Shown one piece after another: positions 1 to 8,617 of a stretch of 64,000 nt of DNA. Positions within the stretch are counted from its first letter, which is position 1. Each line of letters begins with the position of its first letter. The position numbers and the translations under genes are program-made. The DNA is from JBAXTE01 sp964653595 (GTDB lineage: Bacteria > Bacteroidota > Bacteroidia > Bacteroidales > WCHB1-69), in NCBI GenBank assembly GCA_964653595.1, contig CAZZHH010000011.1, forward strand, positions 1 through 64,000, read 5' to 3'. The notes beneath the pieces were generated by a model that searched no databases, was not told the DNA's origin, and saw nothing but the letters and a program-made list of their open reading frames with translations.

Positions 1-360
1 ATGGCTGATAAAACCACAAGATCGAAGGCCTAACATCCGCTGCATTTTATTAATTACAGAAGTCATCCCAAAGCCAGCCAAGATAATCACATCATCCTGA
101 TTGGCATTTACATGTTTTTTTATAATATTCTGAGCATGATGATACGACAATGTCATCATCACTCCTGTTTCCGATGTTTCGGTATGTGTATTCGCAACAT
201 AAGGTCCAAAATCTTTCACCATTTTATCCTCTATCCCTTGGTACAGTCTACCACTTGCAACCCAATCTGCATATATTACCTTTTTTTTACCATAGGGAGT
301 ATCAATGGTTAAATCATCGCCAATTATTTGACTTCTAAATTTTGAAAAATAAGATTCCAT
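1..360 (-). CDS. Class V aminotransferase-like protein, N-terminal part (cut by window edge)
   Basis: An open minus-strand frame begins with ATG at 360 and runs off the left edge, giving the first 120 residues. The start reads MESYFSKFRSQ, followed by VIYADWVASGRLY and a GPYVANTHTETSETG stretch, then YHHAQNIIKKHV. This pattern (a Y-x-D-x-x-A-S-G entry strand followed by a THTE/S-x-T segment) is that of PLP-dependent class V aminotransferases related to cysteine desulfurases. The PLP lysine lies beyond the edge, so substrate and activity cannot be judged. A possible -7 element (TATTTTTG on the minus strand) sits at 381-388, close upstream. Confidence 0.7.
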   Translation of the reverse strand, partial: MESYFSKFRSQIIGDDLTIDTPYGKKKVIYADWVASGRLYQGIEDKMVKDFGPYVANTHTETSETGVMMTLSYHHAQNIIKKHVNANQDDVIILAGFGMTSVINKMQRMLGLRSCGFISH

Positions 361-762
361 GAACCAGATGTTTTTTTTTGCAAAAATAGGAAGATTAATC
401 ATATATTCCACAAAAATTGAATTGCATTTATCGAAACATTAGACAATATAAAGGTAATATATATCATAAAATAGTGGCACCATAAAGTAATTTGTATAGC
501 AGATTATATCAATAATTTTAATCTTCATAAAATCATTGATTTTTTAACACACCTTGAAATAGAAAAGTTGTGAACAACTATCCGTCAATCAAAAAATAAA
601 AATTAAAGTTATTTCTGAGTATTTATGATTTATTTTGCAGAGTAGAACTTTAAATTTTCGAGAAAGATGAAATGAGCATGATTAAATAAATCACTTATTG
701 GAATGATGTTAAAACTCATGCGAATTTTATCTGACCTTCATATAAAAAATAAATAATAACCG
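361..762. other. Intergenic region, divergent
   Basis: About 400 AT-rich bases lie between the divergent aminotransferase-like gene and ddl. No open frame of substance, hairpin or RNA gene is apparent. Promoters for both genes must lie here, but only a weak -7-like element for the left gene (381-388) could be seen. Confidence 0.5.
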
Positions 763-1737
763 ATGAAAAAAAACATAGCCATATTTGCAGGTGGAGATTC
801 TGGCGAATACGATATATCGATCAAAAGCGGAAAAGTAATAGAAAAAAATATAGATAAAAAGTATTTCAACACTTGGTTTATCCATGTAAAGGGAAGAAGT
901 TGGACGTATGAATTATCGGATGGAACTTTAGTAGAAATAGATAAAAATGATTGTTCGCTGAATCTGCATGATGGAAAAATTGTTTTTGACGCAATCTTTA
1001 TAGCAATACATGGAACACCTGGGGAGAATGGCATACTTCAAGGTTACTTTGAGTTGATGAAAATTCCATATACTAGTTCGGATGTGCTTACTTCTGCCTT
1101 AACTTTCAACAAAAGTTTCTGCAACCGAGTTGTGAAGACCCTTGGTATTAAAGTTTCTCCATCGGTGCATCTCTTTTCGGAGGAAATATATTCAGAGGAA
1201 AAGATAATTGAAATCACGGGGTTACCGTGTTTTGTAAAACCCTGCAACTCTGGTTCGAGTGTAGGCATGTCGAAGGTAAACAGCATTGAAGAATTAAAAC
1301 CAGCTATTCAATTAGCTTTCCAACACGATCGTCAGATATTAATTGAGCATTTTATCAAAGGGCGTGAAATTACCTGTGGAGTATTTTTAGCAAAAGGGGA
1401 GCTTATTGCACTTCCTATCACCGAAGTTGTAAGCAAAAAGGAATTTTTCGATTACGAAGCAAAATATACCACTGGTATGGCCGAAGAGATTACACCTGCA
1501 CAAATAGATGAAGATATAGCTCAAAACTGCAGATCAACCTCAAAATTCCTCTATCGACGGCTTAATTGTAAGGGAGTAGTTAGGTTTGACTACATATTTA
1601 ACAACGATGGACTCTTCTTTTTGGAAGTAAATACAATTCCTGGTCAGTCGGAAAATAGTATCGTACCTCAACAAGCACGTAGCATGGGTATATCTATTAC
1701 CGATTTATATACCATGTTGCTAAACGAATTGTTTTAA
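763..1737 (+). CDS. ddl: D-alanine--D-alanine ligase
   Basis: This cytoplasmic ATP-grasp enzyme joins two D-alanines for the peptidoglycan stem peptide. The 324 residues match the usual family length. The N-terminal loop FAGGDSGEYDIS is at about 8-19 and HGTPGENGILQG at 83-94. The ATP-binding KPCNSGSSVGMSKV is at 159-172 and the omega-loop tyrosine region YEAKYTTG at 231-238. The metal-binding RFDYIF and EVNTIPG segments are at 274-279 and 288-294. The loop residue usually Glu in the first motif (AEREVS in E. coli) is here SGEYDIS, a mild variation. It stands alone, convergent with the DEAD-domain gene. Confidence 0.95.
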   Translation: MKKNIAIFAGGDSGEYDISIKSGKVIEKNIDKKYFNTWFIHVKGRSWTYELSDGTLVEIDKNDCSLNLHDGKIVFDAIFIAIHGTPGENGILQGYFELMKIPYTSSDVLTSALTFNKSFCNRVVKTLGIKVSPSVHLFSEEIYSEEKIIEITGLPCFVKPCNSGSSVGMSKVNSIEELKPAIQLAFQHDRQILIEHFIKGREITCGVFLAKGELIALPITEVVSKKEFFDYEAKYTTGMAEEITPAQIDEDIAQNCRSTSKFLYRRLNCKGVVRFDYIFNNDGLFFLEVNTIPGQSENSIVPQQARSMGISITDLYTMLLNELF

Positions 1738-1783
1738 AGAGTGAGAAATTCTCTGAAAATGATAATAGGGAATTTAGAAGTTA

Positions 1784-2398
1784 TCAGCTAACCCGAATTA
1801 AATTTATAGACACTTTTTCGATAATCTTACACATCAACGAGGGTTGAGTTTTGGCGAAAAAGAGTTTTTGTACTTTTGGATTAGCCAGCGCTATTCTTTC
1901 TATTTGAGCTAATGCATCTTGTTTATTAATCTCATCAAAATCGTCTACTATTAGAGTATTCAATAATTTGATATTCAAACCAGTTCCAGAATATAGTTCG
2001 CCAAGACGTTTAGCAGTACCTACAACTACATCCGCGCCATGGTATATATCATCACGTTGACGTTCCAAGTCTTCTTCGCTATATGCACATTTTACTCTTA
2101 AATGGGCATGTTTGCCATAGAAATTTATCAAGTCTCTGAAAATAATAGCCTTCTCTTTTGTTGGCACAATAACAATAGCCCTAGGTACATCTTCATTTTC
2201 AAGTTCGTATTTTAATTTATGAAGAAGATAGATGACAGCCAAAGTTGTCTTCCCCGATTCATCAGGAGCCATAACAAAAACATTGGCACCACTTTTAATT
2301 TTTGGCATCGCTTTATTTTGAATTTCATTGGGTGTATCTATGCACAACGAGTTTATCTGTTTGGCTAGTGGAGGATACAATTTTTTGGGTGTAAACAT
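1784..2398 (-). CDS. Isolated, degenerate DEAD-box helicase N-terminal domain
   Basis: The protein has 204 residues and corresponds only to the first RecA-like domain of a DEAD-box RNA helicase. A Q-motif-like TPNEIQNKAMPKI is at about 22-34. The Walker A is APDESGKT (44-51) instead of AxTGSGKT, motif Ia is VPTKE, and TAKRL replaces TPGRL. Motif II is VDDFDE instead of VLDEAD, and the SAT motif is replaced by AKT. The second RecA domain is absent and no remnant lies downstream before nadB (stop at 2458). Efficient unwinding is therefore unlikely; a nucleotide-binding or regulatory role is an inference. It is transcribed in the same direction as nadB. Confidence 0.75.
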   Translation of the reverse strand: MFTPKKLYPPLAKQINSLCIDTPNEIQNKAMPKIKSGANVFVMAPDESGKTTLAVIYLLHKLKYELENEDVPRAIVIVPTKEKAIIFRDLINFYGKHAHLRVKCAYSEEDLERQRDDIYHGADVVVGTAKRLGELYSGTGLNIKLLNTLIVDDFDEINKQDALAQIERIALANPKVQKLFFAKTQPSLMCKIIEKVSINLIRVS

Positions 2399-2457
2399 CA
2401 GTAATTTTGTTAGTTATCCTAATTGAAAAATTTCAAAGGGGGCATGAAGATACTTTT

Positions 2458-4035
2458 TTAAATATTTTTCTCCTTTTCCCGAGGGTAGTTTATTGAAAAA
2501 TGGAGTCCCCTACTCTCTTTCCGATCCATTGCTTGCTTAATTACCAGATATCCTACGTTGATTAAATTTCGGAGTTCACAAATTTCTGGAGTAAGCACCG
2601 ATTTAACGTAAAGATCTTCTGTCTCTTGGTATAGTAATTCAAGTCGCTTAAACGCTCTATGAAGTCTTAAATCGGAGCGAACAATACCAACATAATGGCT
2701 CATAATCAACTGTAGTTCTTTTTTTGTCTGGGTAATAAGCACCATCTCTTCATTCAGGACAGTACCCTCGGCATTCCAATTTGGGATATCCTTGTTAAAG
2801 GTGATATTTTTAACCATTTCACGACCTAAAACGGAAGCACGATGAGAGAAAACCAATGCTTCGAGCAATGAATTTGATGCCAACCGATTGGCTCCGTGCA
2901 AACCGGTAGAGGCACACTCGCCAGAAGAAAAAAGATGATTTATGGAAGTGCGACCATGTTCATCGGTAGCAATACCACCACAAAAATAATGTGCAGCAGG
3001 CACTACTGGAATCATCTCTTTGCGGATATCAATTCCAATACTTAAACATTTTGCAAAAATATTTGGAAAATGATGCAAAAGGGTGTCCTGACTTAAATCT
3101 CTGGCATCTAGAAAAACATGATCATCGCCCGATATTTTCATCTCATTATCGATGGCTCGAGCTACCACATCTCGAGGAGCAAGCGAACCTCGTTTGTCAT
3201 ATTTACCCATAAATTCAATTCCTTTTTTATCCTTTAATATCGCGCCAGCACCTCGAAGTGCTTCTGTGATAAGAAAAGATGGACGTTCTGCGGGATTGTA
3301 TAATGCAGTAGGGTGAAACTGAACAAACTCCATACCTTTAACAACGCCTTTTGCTCTATATACCATGGCAATCCCATCGCCTGTGGCTACTTCCGGATTA
3401 GTAGTGTTATAATAGACATTTCCTGCGCCTCCAGTAGAAACCATCGTTAGCTTAGCCAAAATTGTTTCAACTTGTTTAGAATGAGGATTGTAAACATAAG
3501 CACCATAACAAGTTATATCGTTATTTCTTCTAGTAACCTCTAACCCTAAATGATGTTGTGTAATCAACTCTACCGTGAAGAAGTTCTCAAAAATGGTAAT
3601 ATTGGGATGATTTAAAGCAGATTGAAAAAGTTTCTGTTGAATCTCTTGTCCAGTATTATCCTTATGGTGCAACACTCTAAATTCGGAATGTCCACCTTCG
3701 CGTGCTAAATCGTATTTTCCACTTACATTTTTGTCAAAATCTACTCCCCATTCTACAAGCTCCTTCACACGATCGGTAGATTCGAATATGGTTATCCTTA
3801 CAATTTCAGGATCACTCAAATCATCGCCAGCAATCATGGTGTCTTTGATATGTTTCTCGTACGTATCGGGATGATACATTACTGCGGCAATGCCTCCTTG
3901 AGCATAACGAGTAGATGTTTCTCCTGCTTCTGCTTTTGTAACGATACAAACATTACCAAATTCTGCCACTTTTAAGGCATAGCTAAGGCCGGCAATTCCA
4001 GAACCTATTACTAAAAAATCAACCTGATGTTGCAT
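2458..4035 (-). CDS. nadB: L-aspartate oxidase
   Basis: This flavoprotein oxidises L-aspartate to iminoaspartate, the first step of de novo NAD synthesis. The frame is open further upstream, but the FAD-binding strand (VDFLVIGSGIAGLSYALK) begins right after the ATG at 4035. A -7 element lies at 4059-4066, so the start at 4035 (525 residues) is chosen over 4107. Visible family motifs are TRYAQGGIAAV, HSEFRVLHHKDNTGQEI, GMEFVQFHPTAL and PAAHYFCGGI, and SGECASTGLHGANRLASNS near the FAD. The C-terminal helical domain is complete. nadA and nadC are not in the window. Confidence 0.95.
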   Translation of the reverse strand: MQHQVDFLVIGSGIAGLSYALKVAEFGNVCIVTKAEAGETSTRYAQGGIAAVMYHPDTYEKHIKDTMIAGDDLSDPEIVRITIFESTDRVKELVEWGVDFDKNVSGKYDLAREGGHSEFRVLHHKDNTGQEIQQKLFQSALNHPNITIFENFFTVELITQHHLGLEVTRRNNDITCYGAYVYNPHSKQVETILAKLTMVSTGGAGNVYYNTTNPEVATGDGIAMVYRAKGVVKGMEFVQFHPTALYNPAERPSFLITEALRGAGAILKDKKGIEFMGKYDKRGSLAPRDVVARAIDNEMKISGDDHVFLDARDLSQDTLLHHFPNIFAKCLSIGIDIRKEMIPVVPAAHYFCGGIATDEHGRTSINHLFSSGECASTGLHGANRLASNSLLEALVFSHRASVLGREMVKNITFNKDIPNWNAEGTVLNEEMVLITQTKKELQLIMSHYVGIVRSDLRLHRAFKRLELLYQETEDLYVKSVLTPEICELRNLINVGYLVIKQAMDRKESRGLHFSINYPREKEKNI

Positions 4036-4058
4036 GAAAATTATCTTATAATTAAGGA

Positions 4059-4066
4059 CAAAGGTA
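4059..4066 (-). promoter_or_regulatory. -7 element of nadB
   Basis: The minus strand reads TACCTTTG, a perfect TAnnTTTG, 23 bases upstream of the ATG at 4035. No clear -33 TTTG is present at the usual distance. It supports the downstream start of nadB. Confidence 0.45.
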
Positions 4067-4246
4067 CATAAAAATTGCCAAACAAGCACATTTTCAACCT
4101 GGAACACATCTAAAATAGAATCACAAAAAAAGATTGTATATAGGAATAATTACTCCATAAAGTGATAGGAGATAATTTTTTTTAATGCCTTTGATACTAA
4201 ACCAATAAAGATAATCAAAAGCGATGAGTAGAGAAAAAGAGAAAGA

Positions 4247-4585
4247 TTAGGCGTTTCCTTTCGAAAAGAAAAAAAGACCAACAGAAGCAGGGAAAATATA
4301 AAGTAATAAATCTTGGTCAAAAACACCTGCAAATCCTCGAATAATATAATAAGCAGATATTGCAAAAACAAGAAGACCAGATACAACCGTTAAAGAAGCA
4401 TTTTTGCGAAAGCCACCGATAAAAAGCAAGGTTCCAAAAAGAAAAAAGAGCAAAATGAGTAAACTATGAATACTATTTATTTCAAATTTTTTGAAAATAT
4501 CCCAATAATGAGCAACAACAAACAGCAATACTCCAATACGAAGCAACCATTTAGCAGTAGGTTCTAATGACTTTACAGGTTTCAT
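4247..4585 (-). CDS. Small four-helix membrane protein of unknown function
   Basis: The 112 residues form about four hydrophobic segments, near 13-30, 40-58, 64-84 and 92-107, and the protein starts MKPVKSLEPTAKWL. No family is recognised. The frame ends in FFFSKGNA just after a T7 run (minus strand). A second open frame (4150-4386, same strand) carries on with another hydrophobic segment, so a homopolymer frameshift cannot be excluded (see findings). It lies upstream of nadB on the same strand. Confidence 0.6.
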   Translation of the reverse strand: MKPVKSLEPTAKWLLRIGVLLFVVAHYWDIFKKFEINSIHSLLILLFFLFGTLLFIGGFRKNASLTVVSGLLVFAISAYYIIRGFAGVFDQDLLLYIFPASVGLFFFSKGNA

Positions 4586-4660
4586 CTTTTGTTTATTCGT
4601 TAAAAATCAAAGCATCTGCAATAATACTAAAAAACAGGCAAGGATACAAATAAATCAATA

Positions 4661-4691
4661 AAAAAGACCGACAAAAAATATCGGTCTTTTT
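4661..4691 (-). terminator. Terminator after iorB
   Basis: An 11-bp stem, AAAAAGACCGA pairing with TCGGTCTTTTT around a 9-base loop, with a T run at the exit. It sits 20 bases past the iorB stop and ends the iorA-iorB transcript. Confidence 0.8.
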
Positions 4692-4710
4692 AAAAAAATG
4701 ATTTTTTTCA

Positions 4711-5292
4711 TTATCTATTTGCTTCGGCAAAACTACGTCCAGCTCTCAAACAAGCGATGTTAACATCAACAACTTCTTGTCCTTTACGAGAGAACAAAGC
4801 AGTAATTGCATTTTCTAAGCTACTATATTCCATGTCTAAAAAAGGGGAAGCAGCGCCTAAAATAACCATATTAGCAGAACGAGGGGAGCCTAATTCTTTT
4901 GCAATTTCATCTGCATCAATCGCAATTTTATTTGGAAGTTTATTAATTTCGGTTAATACATTATCTACTCCTCCATAATTTGGAATGTTGATGTAGGGAG
5001 TAGTATTTGTAACAACCCAACCATTGGGGCTCAACATAGGTAAATAGCGGAGCGCTTCCATTGGCTCAACGGAAATAATCATATCTGCTTTTCCCTTTGG
5101 AATTAAATCAGATGCAATTTCTTTGTCGGAGAGTCGTAAATTTGATTGAACATCTCCACCCCTTTGACTCATTCCATGTACTTCAGCTTGTTTTAAAAAT
5201 AATCCAGAATTTACTGCAGCGTATCCAATAGCAGAGGCAATAGAAAGAATTCCTTGTCCTCCAACACCTGCCAATATTATATCTATTTTCAT
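4711..5292 (-). CDS. iorB: Indolepyruvate oxidoreductase, beta subunit
   Basis: This is the gamma-type (pyruvate-ferredoxin oxidoreductase gamma family) subunit of indolepyruvate:ferredoxin oxidoreductase. The complex oxidatively decarboxylates aryl pyruvates from aromatic amino acids to acyl-CoA, or runs in reverse. The 193 residues open with ILAGVGGQGILS (7-18), the family signature, then EVHGMSQRGGDVQSNLR (about 38-54). It is 83 bases downstream of iorA and shares its direction, so the two are an operon ended by the hairpin at 4661-4691. Confidence 0.9.
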   Translation of the reverse strand: MKIDIILAGVGGQGILSIASAIGYAAVNSGLFLKQAEVHGMSQRGGDVQSNLRLSDKEIASDLIPKGKADMIISVEPMEALRYLPMLSPNGWVVTNTTPYINIPNYGGVDNVLTEINKLPNKIAIDADEIAKELGSPRSANMVILGAASPFLDMEYSSLENAITALFSRKGQEVVDVNIACLRAGRSFAEANR

Positions 5293-5375
5293 ATTTTTTA
5301 ATATTTATTGTTTTGTGATTAAATTGAATAATAGAAAGCGCTAGTGTCTTTCCTTATAATCAACATTTTTCTTTT

Positions 5376-6986
5376 TTAATTGTCTTTAGTTTTAAATTTT
5401 GCACGCATTCTTCGATTGAGAGTTTGAATACACTCACGAGTTGGAATAATCACAGAAACACCTTGATACTCGAGCTCTTTCGCAATGATTGCGGTATTTT
5501 CGGCATGTTGTTTAGGTAGAGGTTTAAGGATATGAATATGCTCTTCTTCAACACCTAAGCCAATACAAATATTTTTCACTCTTCCATACGCATTCGATGC
5601 TTGTCCGCCAGTCATTCCTGCTGTAGAATTATCTAAAATTAGGACAGTAATAGGAGTTTTATCCACAATAGCATCCAACAAAGAAGTCATTCCAGAATGG
5701 GTAAACGTAGAATCGCCAATAACAGCAACAGCAGGAGTAAATCCAGCATCAGCAGCACCTTTAGCCATAGTGATTGAAGCACCCATATCCACACAAGAGC
5801 TAATCGCATTATAAGGAGCCATCGCTCCTAAAGTATAGCATCCTATATCGGCAAAAACTCTACCTGGAGAATATTTTGAAAGTGCTTCACCTAGAGCTTT
5901 ATATGAATCGATATGAGAGCAACCAGTACATAGAGCAGGTGGTCGTTGTTTAACCACATCTGGAATTGGAGCACCATGTTTGTCTTCCATTCCGAGGGCA
6001 ACAGCTACCAAGTTAGGATTTAATTCGCCGGCACGAGGCAATGTACCATCCATGCGGCCCATAATTTTTTTCCCATTATCCATCACACCTCTCATCATCT
6101 CTTCTATAATAGGATATCCTTCTTCTAAAACCAAAATGGTATCGCAGCTATTGTATACATCGGCAATCATCTTTTTAGGTAAAGGATATTGAGAAATCTT
6201 TACGATTGGAAATGGGCATATTCTATCTGGATAATTTTCCATTAAATAGTTATACGCGATTCCACTAGCGATGATACCCATAGACTTATCTTTGCCAACG
6301 ACAAACTTGTTGTACCCAGAAGTTTCAGCATCCTTTTCGAATAACTCTTGTTTATCGATCAACTGTTGATACTGAACACGAGCTATTGCTGGTAACAGAA
6401 TAAATTGACGTAAATTTTTGTGAAGTAAAATTTCATTCTCTTTTCTAGTTTCAGCAGTTTTTACTCCTGAACGAGAATGGGCCATACGAGTGGTGATACG
6501 AAGAAGAACAGGAATATTAAATTTTTCGGAGTAATCAAATGCGTATCTTGTCATATCATACGCTTCTTGTTGATTAGAAGGCTCAAACGTTGGCATTAAT
6601 GCAAATTTTCCGAAATAACGTGAGTCTTGTTCATCTTGAGAAGAATGCATCGAAGGATCATCGGCAACAACGATTACCAAACCACCGTTTGCGCCAGTAA
6701 TTGCGCAATTCATAAATGGATCAGCAGCAACATTTAAACCCACGTGTTTCATACACACAAGGGCACGTTTCCCAGCATAAGACATTCCAATTGCACCTTC
6801 TAAAGATGTTTTCTCATTCGATGCCCAAGTTCGATGAATATTTCTCTCGATGGCAACTTTTGAATGTTGAATATATTCTGTAATTTCTGTGGATGGAGTT
6901 CCTGGATAAGCGTATACCCCCGATATACCTGCATCAATTGCAGCTTGGGCGATAGCTTCATCTCCTAATAATAAAAGCTTTTGCAT
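5376..6986 (-). CDS. iorA: Indolepyruvate oxidoreductase, alpha subunit
   Basis: The TPP-containing catalytic subunit partners IorB. The 536 residues carry the N-terminal pyrimidine-binding domain (GVYAYPGTPSTEITEYIQ near the start) and the C-terminal TPP-binding domain. The latter shows PPALCTGCSH, then GDSTFTHSGM and LILDNSTAGMTGGQ, the GDS-x(n)-N metal/diphosphate motif. It ends at MRAKFKTKDN without the C-terminal two-cluster ferredoxin domain found in archaeal IorA. A shorter form of this size is usual in Bacteroidota (recalled, not checked), so electrons must leave to a separate carrier. A minus-strand -7 element, TAGCTTTG, is at 7023-7030. Confidence 0.92.
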   Translation of the reverse strand: MQKLLLLGDEAIAQAAIDAGISGVYAYPGTPSTEITEYIQHSKVAIERNIHRTWASNEKTSLEGAIGMSYAGKRALVCMKHVGLNVAADPFMNCAITGANGGLVIVVADDPSMHSSQDEQDSRYFGKFALMPTFEPSNQQEAYDMTRYAFDYSEKFNIPVLLRITTRMAHSRSGVKTAETRKENEILLHKNLRQFILLPAIARVQYQQLIDKQELFEKDAETSGYNKFVVGKDKSMGIIASGIAYNYLMENYPDRICPFPIVKISQYPLPKKMIADVYNSCDTILVLEEGYPIIEEMMRGVMDNGKKIMGRMDGTLPRAGELNPNLVAVALGMEDKHGAPIPDVVKQRPPALCTGCSHIDSYKALGEALSKYSPGRVFADIGCYTLGAMAPYNAISSCVDMGASITMAKGAADAGFTPAVAVIGDSTFTHSGMTSLLDAIVDKTPITVLILDNSTAGMTGGQASNAYGRVKNICIGLGVEEEHIHILKPLPKQHAENTAIIAKELEYQGVSVIIPTRECIQTLNRRMRAKFKTKDN

Positions 6987-7022
6987 TTTTATGTTTATTT
7001 TTATTGTTTCTTATTTGATTTA

Positions 7023-7030
7023 CAAAGCTA
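7023..7030 (-). promoter_or_regulatory. -7 element of iorAB
   Basis: Minus strand TAGCTTTG, a perfect TAnnTTTG, 36 bases before the iorA start. A -33 element at normal spacing is not obvious. Confidence 0.4.
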
Positions 7031-7284
7031 AGCATTTTTTTTATTTTTATAATCCCAAGAATTCATTTTTTAGGGATTAAAAATGTTAAATAAAACCCAA
7101 ATTTACCCGATATATGAGTAATACAATTATAATCAGCACTAAAACACCTAAAAAACGAATAACTGAAATGACATTTTTAAATTATTCATCACCAGCTTTA
7201 GATGTTTGACAAAGAAACTTATCCTTCAAATTCAAATTATGTAGTCCTTTTCAAACATCAATCAAATTATTTTTCATCAAACCC
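7031..7284. other. Intergenic region between iorA and the aminotransferase
   Basis: The two genes are divergent. Apart from the promoter elements at either side, the stretch is AT-rich without convincing genes. One minus-strand frame (about 7075-7165) would encode a hydrophobic helix but has no start codon. Confidence 0.4.
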
Positions 7285-7314
7285 TTTGTTCACTAATTAA
7301 TTTTATTAAATTTG
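7285..7314 (+). promoter_or_regulatory. Promoter of the aspartate aminotransferase gene
   Basis: TTTG at 7285-7288, an 18-base spacer, and TAAATTTG at 7307-7314 match the Bacteroidota -33/-7 consensus. Transcription should begin about 7-8 bases later, about 30 bases before the ATG at 7352. Confidence 0.65.
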
Positions 7315-7351
7315 CCGAGATAAAAAGGAAAATATTAAAAATAAATATATT

Positions 7352-8554
7352 ATGGAATTTTTATCACAAAGAGTTATCCAAATGGCAGAGTCTGAGACCC
7401 TAGCCATGACTCGCATTGCACGCGAGATGAAAAGTCAAGGCATTGATGTAATAAGTCTGAGCATCGGTGAGCCCGACTTCAACACTCCGGAAATTGTTAA
7501 AGAATCTGGGAAAAAAGCCATCGACGAGAACTACTCACACTATGCGCCAGTTCCTGGCTATCTTGATTTACGTCAAGCCATATGTGCGAAATTAAAAAGA
7601 GACAACAATTTAGAATACACTCCCGAACAAATTGTAGTTTCTACAGGAGCAAAGCAGTCTATCGCTAATTTGGCACTATCGGTAATCAACCCTGGCGACG
7701 AAATTATTATTCCAACACCATATTGGGTATCTTACAAAGAAATTGTAAAATTAGCCGAAGGGAAACCAATATACGTTCGCTGTTCTATTGAAAACGATTT
7801 TAAAGTTACCGCACAACAGTTAGAAGAAGCGATTACCCCAAAAACAAAAATGATTATGTTTAGCAGCCCTTCTAACCCTACAGGGATGTTATATTCACAA
7901 TCTGAGTTGGAAGCATTAGCTAAAGTAATCGAGAAACATCCTCATGTATTGGTAATGGCAGACGAGATTTATGAGCACATCAATTTCGAGGGCAAACATC
8001 AAAGTATTGGTCAGTTCAGCTCGATTAAAGACCAAGTAATCACCATCAATGGAGTTGCTAAAGGCTTTGCCATGACTGGATGGAGAATTGGTTACCTTGC
8101 TGCAGCACTTCCTATCGCAAAAGCATGCGACAAAATTCAAGGACAAATCACTTCTGCCACTTGCTCTATTGCACAAAGAGCTACCATTACTGCTATGGAG
8201 ATTAACCCAATAGAAGATAATTATATTCAAACCATGAAAAACACATTCATGGAGCGTAGAGATATTATGTATAAGTTGCTTAAAGAGATTCCAGGGATGA
8301 AGGTAAATTTACCTCAAGGTGCTTTTTACTTTTTCCCTGAAATAAAAAGTTACTTTGGAAAATCGCATGGCAAATATTCTATTTCAAACAGTAATGACTT
8401 ATGTATGTACCTTCTCTACGAAGGACACGTAGCTCTTGTTCCTGGAGATGCTTTTGGCGATCCTGATTGCATTCGTCTATCGTATGCCGCAGCTACAAAC
8501 ACCTTAATAGAAGCTATCGAAAGAATAAAAAAAGCATTGGCATTGCTTAAATAG
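7352..8554 (+). CDS. Class I/II PLP aminotransferase (aspartate aminotransferase type)
   Basis: A cytosolic PLP enzyme that moves amino groups between aspartate (and possibly other amino acids) and 2-oxoglutarate. The 400 residues show SLSIGEPDFNTP (36-47), SSPSNPTG (171-178), the D204-x-x-Y207 pair that binds the PLP ring, and the Schiff-base lysine K237 in GVAKGFAMTGWRIGY. The family is the bacterial subgroup Ib of aspartate aminotransferases. It is monocistronic, with its own promoter and a strong terminator. It might supply 2-oxoacids to the divergent IorAB, but that link is only positional. Confidence 0.9.
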   Translation: MEFLSQRVIQMAESETLAMTRIAREMKSQGIDVISLSIGEPDFNTPEIVKESGKKAIDENYSHYAPVPGYLDLRQAICAKLKRDNNLEYTPEQIVVSTGAKQSIANLALSVINPGDEIIIPTPYWVSYKEIVKLAEGKPIYVRCSIENDFKVTAQQLEEAITPKTKMIMFSSPSNPTGMLYSQSELEALAKVIEKHPHVLVMADEIYEHINFEGKHQSIGQFSSIKDQVITINGVAKGFAMTGWRIGYLAAALPIAKACDKIQGQITSATCSIAQRATITAMEINPIEDNYIQTMKNTFMERRDIMYKLLKEIPGMKVNLPQGAFYFFPEIKSYFGKSHGKYSISNSNDLCMYLLYEGHVALVPGDAFGDPDCIRLSYAAATNTLIEAIERIKKALALLK

Positions 8555-8570
8555 TTAACTTATAACCATA

Positions 8571-8610
8571 AAAAAACCGCAACAATAGAATTGTTGCGGT
8601 TTTTTTTATT
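8571..8610. terminator. Bidirectional terminator
   Basis: ACCGCAACAAT pairs with ATTGTTGCGGT (11 bp, loop AGA), flanked by an A run on the left and a T run on the right. It therefore works for both the aminotransferase (+) and the convergent M16 protease gene (-). Confidence 0.9.
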
Positions 8611-8617
8611 TTACTTA

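Noticed and set aside
66..135. Small forward frames at the left edge
   Set aside because: They lie antisense to the aminotransferase-like gene, whose motifs are clear.
4036..4107. N-terminal extension of nadB
   Set aside because: A -7 promoter element lies inside it and the FAD-binding strand begins just after the ATG at 4035.
7075..7165. Small membrane peptide on the minus strand
   Set aside because: A hydrophobic frame is present but there is no start codon after the preceding stop.
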